DNA from: Caldinitratiruptor microaerophilus
Lineage (GTDB): Bacteria; Bacillota; Sulfobacillia; Symbiobacteriales; ZC4RG38
Reading direction: 5' to 3'
Assembly (NCBI RefSeq): GCF_025999835.1
Contig: NZ_AP025628.1
Location: 310,001-374,000 of the forward strand
DNA: 64,000 bases
Position 1 is the first letter of the stretch. Each line of letters begins with the position of its first letter. Below, piece after piece: positions 1 to 8,224 of this stretch. Below the pieces are notes generated by a model that was not told the DNA's origin, did not search any database, and saw nothing but the letters and a program-made list of their open reading frames with translations. Both the position numbers and the translations under genes were made by a program.

Positions 1-479
1 CCGGCAAGTGCAAGATGGGCATCATGCCGAACCACATCTACAAGCCCGGGCCCGTCGGCATCGTCGCCCGCTCCGGCACCCTATCGTACGAGATCGCCTA
101 CAACCTGACCCGGGCCGGCCTCGGCCAGACCACGGTGATCGGCATGGGCGGGGACCGGGTGATCGGCACGAACTTCGTCGAGGCCCTGAAGCTCTTCGAG
201 GCTGACCCGGAGACGAAGGTCGTCGTCATGGTCGGCGAGATCGGCGGGATCCAGGAGGAAGTGGCCGCCGAGTACATCAAGACGATGTCCAAGCCCGTCG
301 TCGCCTTCCTCGCCGGCAAGGCCGCCCCGCCCGGCAAGCGCATGGGGCACGCCGGGGCGATCATCGAGGGGAACCGGGGCACGTTCCAGTCGAAGGTCGA
401 CGCCCTCACCGCCGCCGGCGCCAGCGTCGCCTCCCTGCCGTGGGAGGTGCCGGAGCTCGTGCGGCAGCGGCTGGGTTAG
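1..479 (+). CDS. sucD: Succinyl-CoA synthetase alpha subunit, C-terminal part
   Basis: The reading frame is open from the window edge and ends at TAG 477-479, so only about the last 158 residues are present. The protein is the ADP/GDP-forming succinate-CoA ligase alpha chain, which carries the phosphohistidine and works with SucB in the TCA cycle. Visible family marks are the [20 protein letters not shown] segment, the [12 protein letters not shown] loop and the HAGAII motif, whose His is the phosphorylated residue. The end of the protein has the usual family length. A long hairpin follows the stop codon, so sucD is probably the last gene of its operon. The family identification is secure. 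Confidence 0.96.
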   Translation, partial: GKCKMGIMPNHIYKPGPVGIVARSGTLSYEIAYNLTRAGLGQTTVIGMGGDRVIGTNFVEALKLFEADPETKVVVMVGEIGGIQEEVAAEYIKTMSKPVVAFLAGKAAPPGKRMGHAGAIIEGNRGTFQSKVDALTAAGASVASLPWEVPELVRQRLG

Positions 480-512
480 GCCAGCCGGGCCCAGGCCGGT
501 CCGTGTGAATCC

Positions 513-551
513 GCGAGGCGCCCAGGCCGGGGTGGCGTGGGCGCCTCGCTT
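513..551 (+). terminator. Terminator-like hairpin after sucD
   Basis: A perfect 12-bp stem (GCGAGGCGCCCA at 513-524 and TGGGCGCCTCGC at 538-549) with a 13-nt loop is followed by TT only. It lies between the convergent ends of sucD and the AhpD-like gene and could serve both. Confidence 0.7.
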
Positions 552-561
552 CCTGAGCCGC

Positions 562-1095
562 TCAGCGGGTGACCTCCACCCGCAGGGCCACGGACATGCG
601 GTTGAAGGCGTTGAAGGCCCCGACGGCCGCGACGAGCTCGATGATCTGCCCCTCGTCGAAGTGGGCGGTGAGGCGGCTCCACAGCTCGTCGTCGACGGGT
701 TCGTTGCGGGTCATGCGCTCGGCCAGCTCGAGGGCCGTCTTCTCGCGGTCGGAGAAGGCCGGGCTGAGCTTCCAGAGCGCCAGGTCCGCCAGCCGTTCTT
801 CGGAAGCTCCGGCGCGCCTTGCCAAGGCGCTGTGGGAGGCCTGTCAGTAGGCGCTGTCGTTGATCTGCGAGACCCGCAGGATGCACAGCTCCTTGAGCTG
901 CACGTCCACCGTGCCCGTGTAGGTGACGGCGTGCAGCAGGTTGGCGTACGCCGTCATGATCTCGGGCCGCCGGGCCAGGGTGCGGAAGAGGTTGGGGATG
1001 TTGCCGCGCTCCTGCAGGAAGCGGTCGAAGACCGGGCGGGCGGCGGGGTCGACTTCCTCCGGGGCGAGCGCCCGCATCCGCGGGGGCAGGGACAT
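562..1095 (-). CDS. Candidate selenoprotein: carboxymuconolactone decarboxylase/AhpD-like protein with in-frame TGA
   Basis: Read through a single TGA at 846-844, this is a full-length (177-residue) member of the AhpD/carboxymuconolactone decarboxylase fold (peroxidase-related family). The first 83 codons end in NDSAY. The TGA falls exactly where the family has the second Cys of its CxxC redox motif, and the same frame continues with QASHSALARRAG, an acidic middle and a conserved GAFNAFNRM-type C-terminus. The His and A-x-x-A-G residues that normally follow the CxxC are present, so both halves look functional. The first Cys is replaced by Ser, giving SxxU. A 17-nt perfect hairpin starts 14 nt after the TGA, as expected of a bacterial SECIS element. 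The start ATG at 1095 has GAGGAGG about 8 nt upstream. An alternative is a Cys-to-stop nonsense mutation. No selA, selB or selD is in the window. Confidence 0.72.
814..830 (-). promoter_or_regulatory. SECIS-like hairpin downstream of in-frame TGA
   Basis: On the coding (minus) strand, GCGCCTT and AAGGCGC pair perfectly around a GGC loop, 13 nt after the TGA codon. The loop lies about 21-23 nt past the TGA and begins with G, which agrees with the spacing and loop preference described for bacterial SECIS elements. It lies inside the coding region of the AhpD-like gene. Confidence 0.6.
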
Positions 1096-1174
1096 GGTGG
1101 GGCCTCCTCTCGATGGCGAACTGGCTCCCCACGGGGGTTCGACGGGTGGGGCAGCGGTTCCTGGCCGCCCCCGG

Positions 1175-1807
1175 TCACGCCCGGGCGGTGATCCGCTTCA
1201 CGAGGCGGCCGGACACGTTTTCCTCCTTGACGATCTCGAACCCGGCCCGGCGGATGTTCTCCACCGTCCGGCGGTTGATGTTCACCCCCGTGAGGCCGAC
1301 GCTGATCGGGTTGAGCAGGTCCATGAGCGTCCCGATGACGGGCGCGTCGATTCGGACGTGCTCCAGGAAGAAGGCCATGCCGCCCGGCTTCAGTACCCGG
1401 CGGATCTCCCGCAGGCCCAGGACGGGGTCGGGGACCGAGCAGAAGACGCACGTGGCGACGGCGGAGTCGAAGGTGTGATCCGGGAAGCCCATGCGCTGTG
1501 CGTCCATCTCCAGGAGGGTCACCGGCACCGGGCACAGGTGTGCGCGCCGGCGGGCCCGGGCGAGCATGGCCGGGCTGAAGTCGATGGCCGTCAGTTCGGT
1601 CACCCGGCCCGGGTCGTAGTAAGGCAGGTTCTTCCCCGTCCCCACGCCGACCTCCAGCACCTTGCCGAAAGCCTGGCCCACGACCGACCGGCGCCACTCC
1701 TCGCGGATCGCCCGGTCCATCGCGTCGTAGAAGATCGCGTTGCGGTTGTACCGGCGCCGGATCACCGCCGTGCGCCGCTCGTCCACGCTGCGGCCGGGCT
1801 CTGCCAA
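1175..1807 (-). CDS. Class I SAM-dependent methyltransferase
   Basis: A 210-residue Rossmann-fold methyltransferase. Motif I is LEVGVGTGKNLPYY, an acidic residue (TAIDFS) binds the SAM ribose, and a post-I segment reads MDAQRMGFPDHTFD. The VLKPGGMAFFLEH stretch is typical of the UbiE/PmtA-like group, so a lipid or quinone substrate is possible but not shown. The frame stays open further upstream, but the TTG at 1807 is preceded by GGGAGGGATCACC and gives a normal N-terminus, so it was chosen as the start. The gene is divergent from the sigma factor gene. The substrate is unknown. Confidence 0.85.
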   Translation of the reverse strand: MAEPGRSVDERRTAVIRRRYNRNAIFYDAMDRAIREEWRRSVVGQAFGKVLEVGVGTGKNLPYYDPGRVTELTAIDFSPAMLARARRRAHLCPVPVTLLEMDAQRMGFPDHTFDSAVATCVFCSVPDPVLGLREIRRVLKPGGMAFFLEHVRIDAPVIGTLMDLLNPISVGLTGVNINRRTVENIRRAGFEIVKEENVSGRLVKRITARA

Positions 1808-1998
1808 GGTGATCCCTCCCCGCGCTGCTCGGCGGTGTGAGCCACGCGCCTCTACGCCAAGTCTACCAGGGCCCGGGCGAGCCCGCAAAGGAAGGGCCGG
1901 CGCGGGTGGCGTAATGTAAGGGACAGGCCCTGCCGCCTGCGTAACCGGATCCGGCGGCCGGCCGTTACAAGGGTGGGCCGCCCACAGGGGGGATGGCC

Positions 1999-2553
1999 GT
2001 GTCCGCCCCGGAGCTGTCGGAGCAGGCCCTGGTCGAGCGGGCGAAACGCGATCCGGAAGCCTTCGGACAACTTTATGATATTTACTTTCCGCGAATCTAC
2101 TCGTTCATCTACCGGCGCGCAGGGGACCAGGCGACCGCGGAGGACCTCACGTCCGAGACGTTCTTGAAGGTCCTGCGGAGCATCGGGCAGTACCAGTACA
2201 CCGGCCAGCCCTTCTCGGCGTGGCTGTTCCGGATCGCCACCAACGTGGTCACGGACCATTTCCGCCGCAGCCGTGGGGTAGAGACGCTCACCGACCGGCT
2301 GCCGGTCCCGGACGGCGCCCCGGGGCCGGAGGAGGCGGCGCTCCGGGAGGACCGGCGGGAGGCCATCCTCCGGGCGCTGGCGGAGCTGACCCCGGAACAG
2401 CAGGACGTGGTGCTGCTGCGGTTCCAACAGGGGTTCCGGCTCAAGGAGATCGCCGGGCTGCGGGGGAAGACGGAGGGGGCCGTCAAGGCCCTGATGTTCC
2501 GGGCCCTGCACAGCCTGCGGGCGAAGCTGGAGGAAAGGGGGGTGCGGTCGTGA
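1999..2553 (+). CDS. RNA polymerase sigma-70 family (ECF-like) sigma factor
   Basis: About 184 residues with the two-domain ECF layout. Region 2 (roughly residues 20-95) contains FGQLYDIYFPRIYSFIYRR and the LTSETFLKVLRS and FSAWLFRIATNVVTDHFRR segments for -10 recognition. An acidic Pro/Gly linker follows, then region 4 (about 125-180) with the LTPEQQDVVLLRF start and an EGAVKALMFRAL helix-turn-helix. GTG 1999 sits 6 nt after AGGGGGG. ATG 1993 directly abuts that site and is less likely. The gene overlaps the next one by 4 nt (GTGA), so the pair is translationally coupled. The partner is membrane-anchored, which fits a sigma/anti-sigma pair. No convincing self-recognised promoter was found in 1808-1998. 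Confidence 0.88.
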   Translation: MSAPELSEQALVERAKRDPEAFGQLYDIYFPRIYSFIYRRAGDQATAEDLTSETFLKVLRSIGQYQYTGQPFSAWLFRIATNVVTDHFRRSRGVETLTDRLPVPDGAPGPEEAALREDRREAILRALAELTPEQQDVVLLRFQQGFRLKEIAGLRGKTEGAVKALMFRALHSLRAKLEERGVRS

Positions 2554-4079
2554 CGCAGCCCGGAGCCTTCGGAGCCCTGCCCGAGGACGTGTACCAGCTC
2601 GTGCTGGAGCATGCGGACGGGGAGGCGGAGCGGGAGGCGCTGCTGGCCGCAGGACGGCAGCTGACCGCCGCGCTGGCCGCCCCCGTCGAGGCGCGCCCGG
2701 AATTCGTGGCCGCGCTGCGCGCCCGCCTGGTGGCCGAGGCCGGCAGGATCCTCGCCGGAGGGGCGACCGGCGCCGGGGAGGCCGGGGGCCCTGGGGAGGC
2801 GGAACCGGCCCGTGTGCTGCCGGTGGCTGAACCCGGTGGCGTGGTCGGGGCCGGCCGAGCGGGCAGGCGTGGACGGCTGCGCCTCTGGCTCGGGCTCGTG
2901 CTGCCAGCGGCGGCCGCGGCGGCGGTGGTGTCGGCCGCCCTCCGTGCGGACGGGTTGCCTCTCTGGCGGCGCGCGCGGCCCCTCACCCCCGCGGCCCAGA
3001 TCGTCAGCGGGACCGCAGCTACGCAAGACCTGCCGGCCCCACCCGGCCGGGAGCCCGCGCCGGGCAGCGGGAGCGGTTCCGGCGGCGCGGGGATGCCCGG
3101 AGGCCCGGCGGCTCCCGACCCGGGCGGCGGAGGCGGGCGTGGGCTGGCGGGAGTGCTGGCCCAGACCGGGATCGCCAGCTACGCGCCGGCGGGCACCGAG
3201 CTCGTCCTGCCCGTGCCCCGCTTCGTGCCGGTCGACGACGGGGTCCAGGTCCCCCCGGGCGCGCAGCCGGTTGCGGGGCTCGCGCACGTCGACCTGGACC
3301 TGCAGGTCCTCGATGTCCCGCACAGCAACCCACCCGTGTTCCGGCTCCTGCCCGTGGGCTGGCCGGCCGAGCGCCTGGCGGCGGTCGCGCAGGCTCTGGA
3401 CCTCGGCGCTCCGGGCGTGGGCGGGCCAGGAGAGCGGGTCGCCTCGTCCCCCGACGGTTCCCGGCGCCTGCGGGCCACGGCCGCCGGGGAGCTGGTCTAC
3501 GAGGAGCGCCCGTCCCCTCCCGGTGACGCCCGGCAGGCCGGCGAGGCCGAAGCCCGCGCGGCCGTGGAAGCCTTCTTCGCCCGGTCCGGCCTGATCGCGC
3601 CGGCGGGCGACGCCACGGTCCGGCGGGCCACGTTCCCTGACCGGGGTATCCCCGATGCGCTGTGGCTCGAATGGCCCGGGCAGCTGCCGGGCGGGTACGT
3701 CCTCCTCGGCGCGCCCGACCGGGCGGTCGTGGCGCCGTGGGGGCAGGTGCTGCAGGTCCGCCTGCAGCCGATCCGGGCGGAGCGGCTGGCGATCGTCCCT
3801 CTCAAGTCGGTCGAAGAGGCGGCGCAGGAGCTGAACGGCCTGCCGATCGCCGCCCAGGGCCCCGTCACCCTCACGGCCGTGAAGCTGGTGTACGGGCGGC
3901 CGGAGGCCGTCGAGGCCGGGGAAGACCTGGTGGCTCAGCCGTACTACCGCTTCGTGGGACGAACTGCCGAGGGCTGGCCGTTCACGGGTTACGTCCCGGC
4001 GACCGCCGGGGCTCCCGGACCGGCGCGGCCAGGCCGGGCGGCGCCGGAGGCGCCCGCGCCGACCTCCGGGACACGCTAG
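2550..4079 (+). CDS. Membrane-anchored putative anti-sigma factor or sigma partner
   Basis: A 509-residue protein starting at GTG 2550 inside the sigma gene's stop codon, with GGAAAGGGGGG as its ribosome site. The first 100 or so residues are cytoplasmic and acidic/Ala-rich, with a FVAALRARLVAEAG helix recalling the N-terminal domain of actinobacterial sigma-linked proteins. One membrane segment (LWLGLVLPAAAAAAVVSAAL, around residue 112-131) follows. A Gly/Pro/Ser-rich linker leads to a large outside domain. No zinc-binding HxxxCxxC motif is seen, so this is not a classical ZAS anti-sigma factor. The anti-sigma function is inferred only from coupling to the sigma gene. The outer domain could be a sensor or a processed signal. 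Confidence 0.65.
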   Translation: MTQPGAFGALPEDVYQLVLEHADGEAEREALLAAGRQLTAALAAPVEARPEFVAALRARLVAEAGRILAGGATGAGEAGGPGEAEPARVLPVAEPGGVVGAGRAGRRGRLRLWLGLVLPAAAAAAVVSAALRADGLPLWRRARPLTPAAQIVSGTAATQDLPAPPGREPAPGSGSGSGGAGMPGGPAAPDPGGGGGRGLAGVLAQTGIASYAPAGTELVLPVPRFVPVDDGVQVPPGAQPVAGLAHVDLDLQVLDVPHSNPPVFRLLPVGWPAERLAAVAQALDLGAPGVGGPGERVASSPDGSRRLRATAAGELVYEERPSPPGDARQAGEAEARAAVEAFFARSGLIAPAGDATVRRATFPDRGIPDALWLEWPGQLPGGYVLLGAPDRAVVAPWGQVLQVRLQPIRAERLAIVPLKSVEEAAQELNGLPIAAQGPVTLTAVKLVYGRPEAVEAGEDLVAQPYYRFVGRTAEGWPFTGYVPATAGAPGPARPGRAAPEAPAPTSGTR

Positions 4080-4095
4080 GCCCCCAAGCGGCGGA

Positions 4096-5064
4096 TCAGA
4101 ACCAGGGCGAGACAGGTGGGCGCGCCGGACGGGAGGGCGCGCCCACGGCTTCCCGGAGTTCGTTCGTCACGTCCGGGCTGAGGGCGGCGGGCTCGGTCAC
4201 CACCAGGACCCCGTCGGGCGCGGCCGGCGCCGGCAGGGCGGAGCGGGACGCCGCCTGCAGGATCGCGCCGGCGGGACCTCGCAGGGCGTGGTCTGCCCGC
4301 CCGGCCCGCACGTCGATGTCGAGGTGCTCCAGGCCGGCCGCCGTCAGGCTGCGGCGGACGCGGCCGGCCTGCACCCAGTCGGCGGCGAGGAGCACCACCC
4401 GCGTCGCCGCCGGCAACGTTCGCAGCCGCTCCCAGGCCGAGCGGACCTCGGGCCCCGCCGCGGCGATCACCGGCACGGCCAGCCCGAGCCGGGCGAGGGA
4501 CTGGGCCGCCTCCGCGGCGTGGAAGAGGGTCGCAACCACCGCCCGGTAGCGCGTGAGGACGGGGGGCGGCGGCAGGTCGTCGCTCAGCGCCGTGTCGGCG
4601 TAGACCGGCAGGGCGGCTTCCAGTTCGGCCCGCAGCGCCTCGACCACGCGGCGGTGGCCGCCGACCACCAGGACCCGCTCGGGGCGCGTGGTGCGCCGCT
4701 CGACGAGCTGGCCGTACGCGAGGAGGGCGAGGCCGAGCTCGGCCGGCGCCACCCCGAGCGCGGCGGCGCGCTCCCGGCCGAACTCCAGGGCGGCGCGCAG
4801 GGTGCTGCCGGCGGGGCCGGGGGGGCGGTCGGCCACGAAGATGCCCCGGCCGTGCTCGCTGTGGACGTATCCCTCCGCCTCGAGCTCGGCGATGGCGTGG
4901 ATCACCGTGTTGCGGTTGAGGCCCGTGCGGCGCGCGAGCTCCCTCAGCCCGGGCAGGCGGGCCCCGGGGCGCAGGAGGCCGAGGCGGATCTGGAGGCGGA
5001 GCTGTTCCTTCAACTGCAGGGTGAGCGGCACGGGGCTGGTCGGGTCGAGGGAGAAAGGCTGCAC
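4096..5064 (-). CDS. GntR-family transcriptional regulator
   Basis: 322 residues. The N-terminal winged helix (about residues 8-78) is a clear GntR domain: VPLTLQLKEQLRLQIRLG, PGARLPGLRELARRTG and LNRNTVIHAIAELEAEGY, followed by the wing. The C-terminal 230 residues are Ala/Leu-rich alpha/beta sequence with a VLVVGGHRRVVEALRAEL segment. They do not match the FCD or UTRA effector domains I know. The MocR aminotransferase domain is also absent, because the protein is too short and lacks a PLP-lysine motif. The gene ends 16 nt from the convergent sigma-partner gene and has ubiX on the same strand upstream. Its targets are unknown. Confidence 0.85.
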   Translation of the reverse strand: MQPFSLDPTSPVPLTLQLKEQLRLQIRLGLLRPGARLPGLRELARRTGLNRNTVIHAIAELEAEGYVHSEHGRGIFVADRPPGPAGSTLRAALEFGRERAAALGVAPAELGLALLAYGQLVERRTTRPERVLVVGGHRRVVEALRAELEAALPVYADTALSDDLPPPPVLTRYRAVVATLFHAAEAAQSLARLGLAVPVIAAAGPEVRSAWERLRTLPAATRVVLLAADWVQAGRVRRSLTAAGLEHLDIDVRAGRADHALRGPAGAILQAASRSALPAPAAPDGVLVVTEPAALSPDVTNELREAVGAPSRPARPPVSPWF

Positions 5065-5113
5065 GGTCGGGTCCCCCGTCAGGGATGGGGTGCGGGGACG
5101 GGTGCCGGGCCCT

Positions 5114-5695
5114 TCACGGCTCGTCCACGGCCTCAGGGCCCATGCCCTGCCACTCGGCGTACAGGCCGCTGCGAATGCCGAAATGGTCCAGGACCCGGCC
5201 GACGAAGTGGTCGACCACGTCCTGGAGGGTCCGGGGCCGGTCGTAGAACGCCGGGACGGGCGGCATGATGATCGCCCCGGCCCGGCTCAGCCGTAGCATG
5301 TTCTCCAGGTGGATGGCGTGGAGCGGTGTCTCCCGGGGGCACAGCACGAGGGTGCGGCGCTCCTTCAGGCAGACGTCGGCGGCGCGGGTGAGGAGGTCGG
5401 CGGTGTAGCCGGCGGCCAGGGCACCCAGGGTCTTCATGCTGCACGGGAGGACCACCATGCCGGCCGTCTGGAAGGAGCCGCTGGCCACCGGGCTGCTGAG
5501 GTCCGAAGGGTGGTAGGAGGCCGTCGCCAGGGCGGTGACCTCGGCGGCCGGGCGGCCGAGTTCGTGCTCGATCGTCCGCCGCGCCCAGCCGGTCGCGATG
5601 AGGTGGGTCTCCACACCCAGCTCCCGCGCGACCTCCAGGAGCCGGACGCCGTAGATGACCCCGCTCGCCCCGCTGATGCCGACGATCAGCCGCAT
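5114..5695 (-). CDS. ubiX: UbiX/MqnM-type flavin prenyltransferase
   Basis: 193 residues. The family makes prenylated FMN from FMNH2 and dimethylallyl phosphate, the cofactor of UbiD-type decarboxylases. The N-terminus LIVGISGASGVIYGVRLLE is the FMN-binding signature. SPVASGSF, the VVLPCSMKTLGALAAG segment, the LVLCPRETPLHAIHLENM loop and the MPPVPAFYDRP C-terminal region are all conserved. ATG 5695 has GGGAG at 7 nt and gives the family N-terminus. The partner ubiD gene lies 4 kb away in the menaquinone block, so in this organism the enzyme probably serves the decarboxylation of the aromatic menaquinone precursor (MqnL/MqnM step). Confidence 0.95.
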   Translation of the reverse strand: MRLIVGISGASGVIYGVRLLEVARELGVETHLIATGWARRTIEHELGRPAAEVTALATASYHPSDLSSPVASGSFQTAGMVVLPCSMKTLGALAAGYTADLLTRAADVCLKERRTLVLCPRETPLHAIHLENMLRLSRAGAIIMPPVPAFYDRPRTLQDVVDHFVGRVLDHFGIRSGLYAEWQGMGPEAVDEP

Positions 5696-5859
5696 GCCTG
5701 TCTCCCTTCGCCTCCGCCGGGTGCCGGATGTGACGGCGCCATGGGGCCGCATCGTAGTAGTGTTCGACCTGCGGCGGGCAAAGCCTCCTGGACGGCCGGC
5801 TCAGGAAGTCAGCCAGGCGGGGTTCTGACCGTTGACCCGGATGTGACCCTGCTCCTCCC

Positions 5860-6411
5860 TCACTGGGTGGCGCGGCTGGCTCCTGCGGCCTCGACGGCCT
5901 GCCGGAGAGCCTCGGCGATCCGAGTCGGATCCGGGGGAGGAACCGGTGCTGTGGCTTCGACACGGATGGGCCACCGGAGCCAGCCCGCACGGGCCTCGAT
6001 GCTCACGGTGGCGGTGGGTCGCGTGCCGGACGGGGTGGCGACCCTGACGTCGGTCACGCGATAGGCGCCCCGTTTCGGGAAGCCGAGCGAGAGCGCAGCC
6101 GTCGGCACCAGCCGCCTGGCCTCGGCGGTTGCGGCCGTCGGAACGCAGCGGGTGTTGAGGAGCTGGCCCATCCGGGCCGGGTTCAGGTCGTGCTCGAGCA
6201 GCACGTGTTGGGCCGACGTCTCCACGTCGCCGCAGCGCTGCGTCAGGGTGACGACGACTTCCGCCGTGTAGCCTCCGGCCGCTGCCACTGCGGCTTCCCG
6301 CACCGTGCGTAGCAGCTGCCTGCGGGCGACCTGGGCCCGGGCGAAGTCGATGGCGATCGCCGCGAGGAGCACGACGGCCGCAGGAGCCAGGAGTCGCATT
6401 CTGGGCGTCAT
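5860..6411 (-). CDS. Small membrane-anchored protein, TadE/TadG-like in outline
   Basis: 183 residues starting at ATG 6411, with GAGGTGAGCCG in front. A single N-terminal membrane segment (LLAPAAVVLLAAIAIDFARA) is followed by a helix rich in Arg/Gln/Ala and a beta-rich outer domain with two Cys (QRC and NTRC, about 28 residues apart) that could form a disulfide. This outline resembles TadE/TadG-type pseudopilins or secreted assembly proteins, but no pilus genes are nearby and I do not recognise the family. It is separated by over 100 bp from ubiX and by 470 bp from the next gene. Confidence 0.6.
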   Translation of the reverse strand: MTPRMRLLAPAAVVLLAAIAIDFARAQVARRQLLRTVREAAVAAAGGYTAEVVVTLTQRCGDVETSAQHVLLEHDLNPARMGQLLNTRCVPTAATAEARRLVPTAALSLGFPKRGAYRVTDVRVATPSGTRPTATVSIEARAGWLRWPIRVEATAPVPPPDPTRIAEALRQAVEAAGASRATQ

Positions 6412-6880
6412 CGGCTCACCTCGTGTGCCGTTCTCTGGCTTCAGGGGGACGCGGCCCACCCGTAGCACTTGCCGTGCGGGTAACGGGGGAGGGGGAACCC
6501 CGACCGCCACCGGGGCCGTCATATCCTTGCACGGTCCCGAATCTTCGACACCCGGGGCTACAGACGGGGGGTTTGCGCGGCCGGCGGTCCTGCCCCGGGC
6601 GGCCTGACGGATAGCCGCGAGCCCCGACGGTTGGATTCGACGCGCTTGCCGGATTCACCGTCCAGGGGGCCCTCCGCCCTCCAGGGGGTGGACGCTCCCA
6701 GGTGCCACCGGTCGTTCGCGTGGGGGAGGCGACGGGTCCCGTCGTGCCGGCGGAACGAGCGCCGTCGGAGCAGCCCGGACGGCGGTGCACGGGGCCACCC
6801 AGGAAGCCGGCCCGGGTCCCGGGCGGCGGGAGGCGGGACAGGGGCTGAGATGGCCACTGTGCTGCGGAAGGAGGGACAGC
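6412..6880. other. Intergenic region without recognised gene
   Basis: A 469-bp, very GC-rich spacer between divergent genes. No open frame in it has both a ribosome site and gene-like composition. The minus-strand ribosome site for the gene ending at 5860 lies at the left edge, and AAGGAGGGACAGC for the lipoprotein gene lies at the right edge. I saw no convincing -35/-10 pair. Confidence 0.5.
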
Positions 6881-8179
6881 GTGCGTCGCCAGCGATCCAC
6901 GAGCCTGGTCACAGCCCTCGTGCTGGCCGTCATGCTGCCCGCGTGCACGGCCGGCCGCCGCGGGGTCGGGCCGACCGACCCGGCGCCTACCAGCGCGATA
7001 GCGGCGGAGCGGCCGGAGGACACGCTTCTGGTCTCTGCGGAGGACGGCCTGTGGGCGGTCACCGGATCGGGTGAGCGGCGCCCGATCGCCGGCGTCCAGC
7101 CGGCCGCTCTGGTGGCACAGCTGAGTGACGGCGAGGCGGTTCTCTACCGGTTCCGGTGGGAGGACGGGAACGTCCCCACGACCGTGCTGGAGGCCGAGCG
7201 AATGCCATCCGGCGAGCCCGTCGTCTCCCACCGGCTCGAGGGGCGGTTCAACCCCATCGCGGCGACCGGCGACCGCGGGGTGTACCTGGCCAAGACCGTC
7301 GGCGGGTCGGCGAACGACCCGCCCGAACGGGTGGAGCTGTGGGCCCTCGACCCGGGCACGGGCAGGCTGCGGGGCCCGGCCCGCGGCGGGTGGGAAAAGG
7401 GGCCCCACGCCGGCTTCGGCGTGCCGTGGCAGATCGTGGTGGCCCCCGACGGACGGCGCCTCTACGCACTGTATCTCAACCTGGGCGTCCGGCGGCTGGA
7501 GGGCCCCGACGCCAAGGTGTTCGTGCGGCGGATCGACCTGGACGCGCTGGCGATCGGTCCGGACCTGCCCCTGCCGGTGCCCGAGGACCTGCAGTCCGAC
7601 GAGGGCCTCATGGTCTACTCCATCGCCCTCTCGCCCGACGGCCGCAAGCTCTACGCGGCCTCCGGCGGCCTGCGGCAGCTGGCGGTGATCGACACCGCCG
7701 CGTGGAACCTGGAGCGGACCCTGGCCTGGGCGCCGGCGGGCGACACCCGGGCGGCCCGTTCGGCGAGCGTCCGCGCCGGTCTCTCGGTGCTGGCGGAGGT
7801 AGCCCGCCGGCTCGGGCTCGCCGCTTCCGTGGCGGAGGCCAAGCGGGCGCTCTTCCCCGGGGTGGCGATGGCCCCGGACGGCAGCGTTCTCTACGTGGTG
7901 GCCTTCCGCGAAGGTCGCTCGGGCCTGCTGCAAGGGGACGGCCTGTGGGCCATCGATCCGGCGACGGGTCAGGTGCGCGCCCAGTGGCTGGCGGGAAAGG
8001 AGGTCTTCAGCGTGGCGGCGGGCACGGACGGGCGGTTCGTGTACGCCGTGGCACAGGACGGCCTCTCCCCGCAGGCGGAGCGCCGCCTGTTGGCGGTCGA
8101 CACCCGGACCGGCCAGGCAGTCGACCTGTGGCCGGATGCCACGGCCCGGCCTTGGCGGATCGAGACGGTGCTCCCGTAG
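6881..8179 (+). CDS. Lipoprotein with beta-propeller-like repeats
   Basis: 432 residues. The first 25 are a lipoprotein signal peptide (basic start, ALVLAVMLPAC lipobox, predicted lipidated Cys near residue 24). The mature part contains repeated blade-like segments: VAPDGRRLYAL, LSPDGRKLYAA, MAPDGSVLYVV and TDGRFVYAV, each followed by a strand ending in an IDLDAL, IDTAAW, IDPATG or VDTRTG turn. This pattern is that of a seven-bladed WD40/YVTN-type propeller on the outer face of the membrane. GTG 6881 is preceded by AAGGAGGGACAGC. No catalytic residues are recognised. A sensing or binding role is possible. A small anchored protein gene follows after 45 bp. Confidence 0.75.
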   Translation: MRRQRSTSLVTALVLAVMLPACTAGRRGVGPTDPAPTSAIAAERPEDTLLVSAEDGLWAVTGSGERRPIAGVQPAALVAQLSDGEAVLYRFRWEDGNVPTTVLEAERMPSGEPVVSHRLEGRFNPIAATGDRGVYLAKTVGGSANDPPERVELWALDPGTGRLRGPARGGWEKGPHAGFGVPWQIVVAPDGRRLYALYLNLGVRRLEGPDAKVFVRRIDLDALAIGPDLPLPVPEDLQSDEGLMVYSIALSPDGRKLYAASGGLRQLAVIDTAAWNLERTLAWAPAGDTRAARSASVRAGLSVLAEVARRLGLAASVAEAKRALFPGVAMAPDGSVLYVVAFREGRSGLLQGDGLWAIDPATGQVRAQWLAGKEVFSVAAGTDGRFVYAVAQDGLSPQAERRLLAVDTRTGQAVDLWPDATARPWRIETVLP

Positions 8180-8224
8180 GTCGGCTCAGGCACACGGAGA
8201 CGGGGAAGGAGGGGGGTTGTACAC

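Noticed and set aside
6750-6880. Possible cobalamin riboswitch upstream of the lipoprotein gene (GCCACTGTG)
   Set aside because: Only one short motif fits. The B12-box (AGCCAGGAGACCTGCC-like) and the GGTGC-N-GGGAA core are absent.
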